From positions 1 to 22,577 of the forward strand of contig CANPYQ010000003.1 of NCBI GenBank assembly GCA_947588865.1: 22,577 nt of DNA, given 5' to 3'. Positions 14,372 to 21,574 of this stretch are shown piece by piece (the stretch's first letter is position 1; every line of letters begins with the position of its first letter). The notes beneath the pieces were generated by a model. It saw only the letters and a list, made by a program, of their open reading frames with translations. It ran no database searches and was not told the DNA's origin. Origin of the DNA: an uncultured Bacilli bacterium. GTDB taxonomy: Bacteria > Bacillota_I > Bacilli_A > RF39 > UBA660. The translations under genes were made by a program, and so were the position numbers.

Positions 14372-14400
14372 ATTATAAAGCAATAATAAAATTATGTCAA
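14372..14400 (-). promoter_or_regulatory. Consensus promoter of glyS
   Basis: TTGACA (14395-14400), a 17-base spacer, TATAAT (14372-14377): a perfect housekeeping promoter, as expected for a gene controlled afterwards by premature termination. The start is predicted near 14365. Confidence 0.9.
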
Positions 14401-14467
14401 TAAATTTCTAATATTATTATATTATCAACAATATTTTTAAATATTAATCTATTTATATACCACTATT

Positions 14468-16093
14468 TTATGAAATAACAACACGAAATGCAGCACGACT
14501 AGAACCAGCACCTGCAAATGATCCATCATTTGAATCATAATCAGTATAAAATATACTACTATGTCCTATCCAAGGATAATTACCAGAATAACCAGTATGA
14601 CAACTATTAGAATTAATATACCAACAAGCTACTTCTTTTCCACCATGCCCATAAAAATATTCTAACACAGCAAAATCAAATGATTCACTACCATCATATG
14701 AAAACATATTTGGATAATAGATGTCATAATATTTTTCATCTGGATCCTCACTAAATCCCGCATAATCAATTATTGCATTTCCACCTGAATTATAGTCATA
14801 TCCAAAAACTGTACCAAATTTTGTAGCCTTTGATGGCTTTACCCAAGCCATTAATATATCTATTGCCCCACCATTCATATCATATATTCCGTATATATTT
14901 CCTGTAGTGCTTGCTCCTGTTCCATTTAAATTAACATCATAAGAATATGTTCCATTGGCTGTAGTTGAACTCAATGAGGCTTTACCACTACTTTTTCCCG
15001 TATAATAACTTGATGAGTCATTTCTATATACCTCTTTATTTGTTCCATTGTAATCAATGTTGCCATATTTTCCATACTTACTTTGTGATAGATATGCTAC
15101 TGCTCCCCATTCACTATTCTTCATCATATGTGAATCTCCATTGTTATTCAAATATTGTTTAAACTTTTGAGCTGTTGTAAATTGTTCAGATGCAATTTGT
15201 CCTCGTAATGATGTTACATTTGGCAATATTGTTGGGTTAGATGCATTACCTGTTGTCTCAAATTTGCCTACCCATATCCCTGAAAGTTCTTCACTTCCAA
15301 ATGTAAATGCTGGATGTGTATGCCATTCAGTTGGACTATCTCCTTTGTATGCCGCAATTCCATCTTCTTTTGTATTTTTATCTATAAATTTTATATCAAT
15401 CGCTCCTGGCGCCACTTGACTTGGTGCATCTCCACCTTCAAGTTGAACTCCGTATGTATTTCCTATAGTATACGAATACCTTGGTACCCATACAAACATT
15501 GCTTTTATATTTATATTTTTTCCATCTGGATATATTACTGTTCCTGGTTCTTTAGATACATTATCATTTAATATTACTGCATTTGCCCATTGTTGGCTAG
15601 AGTAATCATACCATTTTGTTGTTGTATCTGCTATCTCCCAGTGATCTTCATTGTATATTACAGGTGTTAATCCATCTACTAATTCTGGATCTGATCCTTT
15701 TAATACAGCATCTTCATATGGTATTATTTCTTTACAAGCATCTTTATTTATTAAATTATAGATAAAACCTTTCTTATATGTTAATTGTACACTTTTAGTT
15801 CGAGTTATATCTTCTTCACTATCTGATAAAGTCATTGGTGATTTTAAAAGGTCTTCCTTTACTAAATCATCAAGCGAAATACAATATACTGCGTTATTTT
15901 TCTTTTTATAATAATTTTCATTATTTTGTATATATATATTGGCTGCACTATATACTAATTCTTCGTTTAATTTATCCGATTTAGGTAATGAATTTTTAAT
16001 AGAATTAATTATTCTTGGGAATACTATTAACATTAATAACGATAAAATAACTATTACGGCTAATAATTCTACTAATGTAAATCCTTTTTTCAT
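14468..16093 (-). CDS. Pseudopilin-like protein with large FGE/lectin-like ectodomain
   Basis: 541 residues from the ATG at 16093. The N-terminus MKKGFTLVELLAVIVIL is a class III (prepilin) signal: a prepilin peptidase would cut after Gly4, leaving Phe1 and Glu5, with a hydrophobic helix to about residue 25. Next comes a pilin-like helical region with Cys residues (YCISLDDL, DACKEI). From about residue 160 to the end is a Gly/Ser/Tyr-rich ectodomain with MKNSEWGAVAYLSQSKYG, IYGIYDMNGGAID and a terminal RAAFRVVIS. These resemble formylglycine-generating-enzyme/C-type-lectin-like folds. Such pilin-headed proteins may be surface or adhesion factors. Base composition is visibly less AT-rich than its neighbours. 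No pilus assembly genes are nearby. The ATG has AGGTG nine bases upstream. Confidence 0.8.
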   Translation of the reverse strand: MKKGFTLVELLAVIVILSLLMLIVFPRIINSIKNSLPKSDKLNEELVYSAANIYIQNNENYYKKKNNAVYCISLDDLVKEDLLKSPMTLSDSEEDITRTKSVQLTYKKGFIYNLINKDACKEIIPYEDAVLKGSDPELVDGLTPVIYNEDHWEIADTTTKWYDYSSQQWANAVILNDNVSKEPGTVIYPDGKNINIKAMFVWVPRYSYTIGNTYGVQLEGGDAPSQVAPGAIDIKFIDKNTKEDGIAAYKGDSPTEWHTHPAFTFGSEELSGIWVGKFETTGNASNPTILPNVTSLRGQIASEQFTTAQKFKQYLNNNGDSHMMKNSEWGAVAYLSQSKYGKYGNIDYNGTNKEVYRNDSSSYYTGKSSGKASLSSTTANGTYSYDVNLNGTGASTTGNIYGIYDMNGGAIDILMAWVKPSKATKFGTVFGYDYNSGGNAIIDYAGFSEDPDEKYYDIYYPNMFSYDGSESFDFAVLEYFYGHGGKEVACWYINSNSCHTGYSGNYPWIGHSSIFYTDYDSNDGSFAGAGSSRAAFRVVIS

Positions 16094-16119
16094 ATGTGTA
16101 TACACCTTCTATCATGATA

Positions 16120-16148
16120 ATTATAATAAAATATATCAATTTTTTCAA
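16120..16148 (-). promoter_or_regulatory. Promoter of the pseudopilin-like gene
   Basis: TTGAAA (16143-16148), a 17-base spacer, TATAAT (16120-16125). The predicted leader is about 20 bases and includes AAGGTG. It lies directly after the yutD terminator. Confidence 0.75.
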
Positions 16149-16166
16149 TACTTTTTTTTAATAATT

Positions 16167-16190
16167 AAAAAGTAATATTTCTATTACTTT
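16167..16190 (-). terminator. Terminator after yutD
   Basis: On the minus strand AAAGTAATA, tetraloop GAAA, TATTACTTT, followed by further T: nine pairs closed by a stable GNRA loop (16169-16177 with 16182-16190). Confidence 0.85.
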
Positions 16191-16192
16191 AT

Positions 16193-16477
16193 TCATTTAT
16201 TTAAATCGTTTATTTTTTCAAGCACAAAATAACTACAATCATAACTGCATAAATTTTTTATATAATCATCTTTAAATTTAATGTCATTTATTTTATTGCA
16301 TATTTTATTTAATTTAGTACAAAAACCTTTAAGTCTTAATTTCCCATACGACCAGTCACCTATTATATAATCATAAGGTTCAAAATAATCAGTATATTTT
16401 TCCTTTAAAGCATCAACATCATAGCCATCTTTATATTCTTCAATTAATTTATAATTATTATTTCCTAATTCTATCAT
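16193..16477 (-). CDS. yutD: YutD family protein (DUF1027)
   Basis: 94 residues. It matches the YutD/DUF1027 pattern well: NNYKLIEEYKDGYDVDALKEKY, then YDYIIGDWSYGKLRLKGF, a spacer, and DYIKNLCSYDCSYFVLEKI with the conserved Cys-rich ending. The family is confined to Bacilli and has no established biochemical activity. The ATG overlaps the TGA stop of the glycosidase-like gene (ATGA), so the two are translated together. Confidence 0.92.
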   Translation of the reverse strand: MIELGNNNYKLIEEYKDGYDVDALKEKYTDYFEPYDYIIGDWSYGKLRLKGFCTKLNKICNKINDIKFKDDYIKNLCSYDCSYFVLEKINDLNK

Positions 16478-18156
16478 CCATACACCTTCTTAAATGAATA
16501 ACCCACCTCTTTATATTTTACCAAATTTGAAGAAGAATTCCAAGTCATAAATCCACCATTTAATCCATTATCATATAAAGCTTGTATTTGTTGTGAAATT
16601 TTATCTGAATCATAAACAACACTTGGTATTTTCTTGGTGTCATATGTTTGTATCCAAGTTCTGACAATTGCAGGTGTTTTTATTATTTGTTGTTTTGAAA
16701 CAACATACTTACTCCACTCATTTAAAAGTTTATAAGGAACAGTCCACACAACTTCATTTATTCCGTATTCATGAGCATTAAAATGATCTGGATAAGGCAT
16801 ACCACTTATCACATCAGCAATATTTGATATTGCAGGCCAAAATTGTCCATATGCTGTTACATAATTAGATGCACTTTCTCCAAAAACATCTATTGATACA
16901 TATGCACCTAGTTCATGTATCTTATCACAAGCATACATAACAAAAGTTTGAATTGCTTGTGCCTTATCCTCATTATAAGTATTATTTAAATTTATAGTAC
17001 CATTCTCTTCTAGATTAGTAGTTCTATCTGGAAATCTAACATAATCAAATTGAATTTCATTAAAACCAATATCTTTTACAGCTTCCATAGCTAAACTTAC
17101 ATTAAACTCCCAAACATATCTATTATATGCACTTGGCCAATATGAACCATTATGACTAAATGCTTCTCCACTGCTATTTTGTATTGCCACCTCTTTATGA
17201 TCCTCTACAAAATAAGAATCTTTAAATGTTGTTATTCTACCTATCAAATAAATATTAGCGTCTTTAGCTTTTTTTATATATTTTTTATAATCCTCATAAT
17301 CATTTAAAGCATGCTCATAGTTAGTTTTAGAATATTTCTCCATGACAGGTGAATTATATGCTGGGGATGTATTATCTTTTATATCTATTACAAAAGCATT
17401 TATGTTATTATTAAGAGCAAAATCAATATATTCATCAATATTTTTTACAGCTCCGCTATTTATATATATAGCCCTAACCTCATCAGGCATAACATTATTC
17501 TCAAATTTTGGTTTTTCATATGGATAATAATCTAAATTAACTGCGCTACCAGCTTTTAGGTTATCACCCATTTTTGACATATACTCCTGTATATTATTTT
17601 CATTATATATTTTTTTGGCTTCTTCCTCTTTATTTACTAAATATTTACCATATACATATCCTTGTATATCATCATATTTTATTTTATACTGATTTACACT
17701 ACCATCACTATTTATTTTATCATATCCAAGTATTTGTATTTTTTCACCTTTTTTTACGAGTGATAATATTTCTGGAGATTCTAACTTTTTATAAATTGTA
17801 GTACTTGTTCTTACATACATTTGTTTCTCTTTTATTATTTTATCTTTATTAGTTGTTATATTATCTTCATTAATATAGTAAAATTTGTCATTATACTTTA
17901 TTTTTACATATATCTTATCATTTACTTTATCTTTTAATTTATATGTATAAACTTTACTTCCCCTTACTATATTTATAGATTTTTTATAATCTAAATCATA
18001 AAGAGTAACTTCTTTTTTATCACTTGATATATAACTAATATATGTTTTGTTATCCTTCTTATTTTTACTGAACATGAAAAATACAAATAATATTAAAATA
18101 ATTATTATAAATAATATTGATAATTTTACTACATTCTTCTTTAATATCCTATGCAT
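16474..18156 (-). CDS. Membrane-anchored putative glycosyl hydrolase (DUF4015) with SH3-like domain
   Basis: 560 residues. A basic start and one membrane helix (about 12-32), a small strand-rich region, an SH3-like domain near 110-175 (MYVRTSTTIYKKL, GYVYGKYL), and then a DUF4015 TIM-barrel-type domain from about 225 to the end. Family signatures are VRAIYINSGAV, NAFVIDIKDN, YLIGRITTFKD, GFNEIQFDYVRFPD, VSIDVFGES and ISGMPYPDH; the family is annotated as putative glycosyl hydrolase with unknown substrate. The SH3 part suggests cell-wall binding. The ATG at 18156 follows GGTGATACTC; a TTG four codons earlier overlaps the ribosome binding site. The yutD gene overlaps its end. Confidence 0.87.
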   Translation of the reverse strand: MHRILKKNVVKLSILFIIIILILFVFFMFSKNKKDNKTYISYISSDKKEVTLYDLDYKKSINIVRGSKVYTYKLKDKVNDKIYVKIKYNDKFYYINEDNITTNKDKIIKEKQMYVRTSTTIYKKLESPEILSLVKKGEKIQILGYDKINSDGSVNQYKIKYDDIQGYVYGKYLVNKEEEAKKIYNENNIQEYMSKMGDNLKAGSAVNLDYYPYEKPKFENNVMPDEVRAIYINSGAVKNIDEYIDFALNNNINAFVIDIKDNTSPAYNSPVMEKYSKTNYEHALNDYEDYKKYIKKAKDANIYLIGRITTFKDSYFVEDHKEVAIQNSSGEAFSHNGSYWPSAYNRYVWEFNVSLAMEAVKDIGFNEIQFDYVRFPDRTTNLEENGTINLNNTYNEDKAQAIQTFVMYACDKIHELGAYVSIDVFGESASNYVTAYGQFWPAISNIADVISGMPYPDHFNAHEYGINEVVWTVPYKLLNEWSKYVVSKQQIIKTPAIVRTWIQTYDTKKIPSVVYDSDKISQQIQALYDNGLNGGFMTWNSSSNLVKYKEVGYSFKKVYG

Positions 18157-18172
18157 GAGTATCACCAATTAT

Positions 18173-18181
18173 ATTATTGCA
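18173..18181 (-). promoter_or_regulatory. Extended -10 promoter of the DUF4015 gene with ultrashort leader
   Basis: TGCAATAAT on the minus strand, six bases, then GGTGAT. The predicted leader is ten bases (GGTGATACTC). The -35 region is weak. A TATAAT five bases further in would start the transcript inside the ribosome binding site and is less likely. Confidence 0.5.
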
Positions 18182-18221
18182 CATTTTTGGGCTTTTTACT
18201 AGAAATTTATATAATATAATT

Positions 18222-18968
18222 TTACTGTTTTACATTGTTAGTTACATATGGTATATTTAAATATCCATCATAATAATAATTTGGAACATTCCCTTCTATT
18301 ATTTTCATCACAATAGGTATATCTGTACTTATTTTAGTATTTTGAGAAACAAATGGTAACAATATTTTAACTTCTGCCTCTATATTAATGTTAACTTTAA
18401 GCAGTGCATTATTTATACCATATGATTCTATTTGTGTATTTAATTTACAAAAAATATCACCTATCAAATCCATTTTAACGGGTATTTTAGGGAATAAATT
18501 ATTTAATAATACATTATTCAAAATAACACCACTTGGCACTTCATATATAATACCTTTTTTTAATTTTAAAGGATCATGAGAAGATAATATATTGCTTGAT
18601 AAATTTAATTTTTCTATTTCACCATTTTCTAAATATTTTAAATTCTGTTCTACTAATGTAGTTGCATCTACTAAAAGTTTGTTAGCTTCACTTGAATTGA
18701 TATCTATACTTTTAATATTTCCACTTGAATCTTTTAGTGTTATAAATAAATCATCCATAGTTGTATTTTTAGCTATTTGTTCTATTATAGTACTATTAAT
18801 TATCGTTGATACTATCTTTTTTGTTTCTACTTCTGAATAATTTATAATTTGTGGAAGCATCTTATCATTAAATATTTTAAGTACATGTGAAATAGATATT
18901 ATAAGCAAAATAATTATAATTACTAACTTATTAATTATCTTTTTCTTTTTTCTTTTTTTTAAATTCAT
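18222..18968 (-). CDS. yunB: Sporulation protein YunB homologue
   Basis: 248 residues. The Lys-rich start (MNLKKRKKKK) and one membrane helix (about 12-31) precede an ectodomain whose signatures match YunB: MLPQIINYSEVETKKIVSTIINSTI, then LFPKIPVKMDLIGDI, and IESYGINNALLKVNINIEAEVKILLPF. In Bacillus subtilis yunB is expressed in the mother cell and affects sporulation. The ATG at 18968 is preferred because AAGGG precedes it by five bases, whereas the ATG five codons upstream has no ribosome binding site. No convincing sigma-E promoter was found. It is upstream of the DUF4015 gene on the same strand. Confidence 0.87.
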   Translation of the reverse strand: MNLKKRKKKKIINKLVIIIILLIISISHVLKIFNDKMLPQIINYSEVETKKIVSTIINSTIIEQIAKNTTMDDLFITLKDSSGNIKSIDINSSEANKLLVDATTLVEQNLKYLENGEIEKLNLSSNILSSHDPLKLKKGIIYEVPSGVILNNVLLNNLFPKIPVKMDLIGDIFCKLNTQIESYGINNALLKVNINIEAEVKILLPFVSQNTKISTDIPIVMKIIEGNVPNYYYDGYLNIPYVTNNVKQ

Positions 18969-19017
18969 AATACCCTTTTTCATACTAAATAATATGTATT
19001 AAAAAATACTTTTAGGC

Positions 19018-19023
19018 TATAAT
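19018..19023 (+). promoter_or_regulatory. -10 box of the CBS gene with ultrashort leader
   Basis: TATAAT, six bases, then GGTGAT (19030-19035). The predicted leader is nine bases (GGTGATAAA). No TG extension and only a poor -35 candidate. Confidence 0.55.
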
Positions 19024-19038
19024 ATTACTGGTGATAAA

Positions 19039-19488
19039 ATGATAAATGAAATAATGAATAAAAAAATTATATTTAGTAATATTAATGATTCAATTAAAGA
19101 TGTAGCCAATCAAATGAAAAAAAATAATATAGGTTTTATACCTATAAAAGAAAATAATAAATATGTTGGTGTAATCACTGATAGAGATATATGTCTAGCA
19201 ATTCCAACATTAAAAAATATAAATGATTCTATAAAATCTTATATAACTAATAATGTAATATCAATAGATGTAAATTCAAATGTTGATGAAGCATTAAAAA
19301 AATTTAGTAAATACAAAGTAAAAAGATTATTAGTAAAAGATAAAGACAATATTGTTGGAATACTGTCCTTATCTGATATATTAAATTATACTAATAACAA
19401 AAATTTAATTGATACATATAAAGCTATTTTTTATATACACGATAATAGTGAAAGTAAAAAAGCAGAAATAGATGAATTCTACCTATAA
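19039..19488 (+). CDS. Stand-alone CBS-pair protein
   Basis: 149 residues made of two CBS domains (about 5-58 and 68-122) and a 25-residue tail. Typical CBS features are GFIPIKENNKYVGVITDRDI in the first and VKRLLVKDKDNIVGILSLSDIL in the second. CBS pairs bind adenine nucleotides such as AMP, ATP or S-adenosylmethionine and usually act as sensors. No enzyme domain is attached and the partner is unknown; similar free-standing proteins (YhcV type) exist in Bacillus. The ATG follows GGTGATAAA. Its stop codon directly abuts the stop of the convergent PASTA gene. Confidence 0.88.
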   Translation: MINEIMNKKIIFSNINDSIKDVANQMKKNNIGFIPIKENNKYVGVITDRDICLAIPTLKNINDSIKSYITNNVISIDVNSNVDEALKKFSKYKVKRLLVKDKDNIVGILSLSDILNYTNNKNLIDTYKAIFYIHDNSESKKAEIDEFYL

Positions 19489-20784
19489 TTAAGTCTCACT
19501 ATCAATTTGTTCATTTGAAGCAATTGTTATAGTAAGAGTTGTTCCTTTAATTACTTCATCACCTATGTTTCTTGATTGAAATAATATATCTCCAGGATGT
19601 GCTTTATCATCAAAAATTTCCTTAAATATACATTTAATACCATTATCTTCACAAAATTGTTCTATTAAATCTCTTGTATAACTTCCATCAGTAAAATCTG
19701 GATATACTGTAATAATAATTGCATATGTGAGTTCTATTACATCATTCTTTTCAAGCCTTGTCCCTTTTTTTATACTTTGAGCAATTATAGTATTTTCTTT
19801 TATGTTATCTGATTTAGTCACTTTTTTTTCAACTGTTATAACTTTTATTCCCTTTAATTCTAATTGAGCTTTAACAGTTTCTATATTTTTTCCTGTATAA
19901 TCCTCAATTTCTATAGTATCTTCATATGAAGATACTTTTATTGTCACTTGACTATTTTCCTTTAATTTTGTATTTTCATCAGGTTCAACTTCCATTACAA
20001 CATCCTCTTTATATAAATTGTTATATTCATATATAACATTACAAACAAGTTTTGCCTTTTTTATTTTATCACAAGCAGTTTTTTCACTAAGCCCAACAAG
20101 ACCTTTTGGTACCTCGATATATTCTTTACCATAAGAATATTCTATTTTTTTCCCGTTTACCTTACAAGAAGATAAGTATATATTTCCATCATTATATATA
20201 TTGTGATTATCACAAACTATTTTATATTTTTCATAATTAGTTAAAGTTGTTAATTTTGACCAAGTTGGTACTGTTTCATTTAAACTAATATATTCTGAAG
20301 CATTTTTTTCTAATAATTTACCATATTCTTTTAAAATCTCTTTATAGTCTATTACCTCTTTTTTACTAGATTGGCCTTTACTTAATACCAACATTAAAGT
20401 AATTACTGTAGTAATCAATAATATTGACAATATTGATATAATTATAATTATCTTATTTTTCTTTTTTTTATTTTTTTTAGAATTATCTAAATTATCATTA
20501 TCATTGATCTTTTCCTTACTTTTTAATTCCATTTCTTTTTTATATTCTTCCCTTGTAATAGATGTTGTTTCATCTAAGTCTTTATCAATATCTTCATTTT
20601 CTAACGATTCCAAGTTAACAAGTTCTATAGTATCTTCCAATTTATTTATTTCTTCTTGATCTTGTATTAATTTTTCAAGTTCATTTACTTCTTCTCCTGA
20701 TGAAGAATACCTCATTTTATTTTTACATTCACTACAAAAAATTTCATTATCATCTATTTGTTTACCACAATTTTTACATTTCAT
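19489..20784 (-). CDS. Zinc-ribbon, membrane helix and three PASTA-like domains
   Basis: 431 residues. Residues 3-20 form a zinc ribbon (CKNCGKQ, FCSEC; Cys 3, 6, 17, 20). Then come an acidic helical stretch, a Lys-rich anchor and a membrane helix at 111-134. The extracytoplasmic part has about 80 unassigned residues and three PASTA-like repeats at about 221-286, 287-356 and 357-423, each ending in a short strand after a turn (for example KGTRLEKNDVIELTYAI). PASTA domains in PrkC kinases and penicillin-binding proteins sense muropeptides or cell-wall intermediates. Here no kinase or transpeptidase domain is present, so it looks like a sensor or scaffold. The ATG overlaps the RDD gene by 11 bases; its ribosome binding site AAGGAGGA lies in that gene. 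No terminator is seen after the stop. Confidence 0.85.
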   Translation of the reverse strand: MKCKNCGKQIDDNEIFCSECKNKMRYSSSGEEVNELEKLIQDQEEINKLEDTIELVNLESLENEDIDKDLDETTSITREEYKKEMELKSKEKINDNDNLDNSKKNKKKKNKIIIIISILSILLITTVITLMLVLSKGQSSKKEVIDYKEILKEYGKLLEKNASEYISLNETVPTWSKLTTLTNYEKYKIVCDNHNIYNDGNIYLSSCKVNGKKIEYSYGKEYIEVPKGLVGLSEKTACDKIKKAKLVCNVIYEYNNLYKEDVVMEVEPDENTKLKENSQVTIKVSSYEDTIEIEDYTGKNIETVKAQLELKGIKVITVEKKVTKSDNIKENTIIAQSIKKGTRLEKNDVIELTYAIIITVYPDFTDGSYTRDLIEQFCEDNGIKCIFKEIFDDKAHPGDILFQSRNIGDEVIKGTTLTITIASNEQIDSET

Positions 20785-21448
20785 TTGAAAAATCCTCCTT
20801 TTTATTTGTCTCAACAACTTTTGTATTAGCAATCATATCATGTAAACCTCTATTATCTTTAGTAAATATAATCATAAATACTATAATAAGCTCAATTACA
20901 TATGTTATAACATATGATATTTTACTATATAATAGAAAATTGTTTTTAGATAAAATGATTATAAAAAAGATACTTAACATATTAATTAAAACTTCATTTA
21001 ATATAAGACTTCTCAAAAGATAATTTAAAATATTTAATGGTTTATTGTTAGCGGCTACTTTTAATTTCATTATTTTTTTACCAAGTGTTTGTCCATCAAA
21101 ATAATATTGTATAACTACAAAATACATAAGTATGCAAATTATATTAAAGACAGATGGAATTATAGATAATTTTGATAATTCATAGCTATAATCAATTTGT
21201 TTTTTGTTATACTCTTTATTTAAAGTTTCTAATTTTTCATCATAATTCTCTATACTATCTTTTTTAGTTTCTAATTCCTCTTTAGATTTTTCATATTCAT
21301 CAACAGTATTTATATATTCTTCATATACATTATTATACTTTTCATAATCTTTATTTATATATGAATTTGAAGTTATTAAAGTTGCAAAAATCGATACTAT
21401 TATTATATCAATTAAATAAGATACAAGTCTTTTTAAAATTATTTTCAT
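20774..21448 (-). CDS. RDD-family membrane protein with coiled-coil loop
   Basis: 224 residues. RDD hallmarks are KRLVSYLIDIIIV at the start, FDGQTLGKKIMKLKV in the middle and DNRGLHDMIANTKVV near the end. Helices lie at about 5-25, 96-118, 145-168 and 174-198. Between the first two helices is a loop of about 65 charged residues with Glu/Lys heptads (VDEYEKSKEELETKKDSI), predicted coiled coil, which is longer than usual for this family. RDD proteins have been linked to ion or solute transport, but most are uncharacterised. The ATG at 21448 follows GAGGTGA. It is in an operon with the PASTA gene. Confidence 0.85.
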   Translation of the reverse strand: MKIILKRLVSYLIDIIIVSIFATLITSNSYINKDYEKYNNVYEEYINTVDEYEKSKEELETKKDSIENYDEKLETLNKEYNKKQIDYSYELSKLSIIPSVFNIICILMYFVVIQYYFDGQTLGKKIMKLKVAANNKPLNILNYLLRSLILNEVLINMLSIFFIIILSKNNFLLYSKISYVITYVIELIIVFMIIFTKDNRGLHDMIANTKVVETNKKEDFSNEM

Positions 21449-21510
21449 AAAAATCACCTCAATAATATAAAAATTAATTATTCTTTAATACACATCTACT
21501 CACTGTATAT

Positions 21511-21539
21511 ATTATATCACTTATAAAATAGTATGTAAA
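21511..21539 (-). promoter_or_regulatory. Promoter of the RDD-PASTA operon
   Basis: TTTACA (21534-21539), a 17-base spacer, TATAAT (21511-21516) with an extended -10 TG. The leader is about 55 bases. A TATATT nearer the gene could give a short leader as well. Confidence 0.75.
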
Positions 21540-21548
21540 TTATGAAAC

Positions 21549-21574
21549 AAAAAAAAGATAGATTACTCTATCTT
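21549..21574 (-). terminator. Terminator over the surface-protein stop
   Basis: On the minus strand AAGATAGA, loop GTAA, TCTATCTT then six T. The stem begins at the TAA stop of the surface-protein gene. Confidence 0.9.

Noticed and set aside
14468..14700. Variable region of a diversity-generating retroelement at the end of the lectin-like protein
   Set aside because: The fold is suggestive, but there is no reverse transcriptase, no template-repeat copy in the window and no cluster of AAY codons.
18969..19030. Sigma-E promoter for yunB
   Set aside because: AATACATA and TAATATT are both present on the minus strand but about 20 bases apart, too far for sigma-E, so no call was made.
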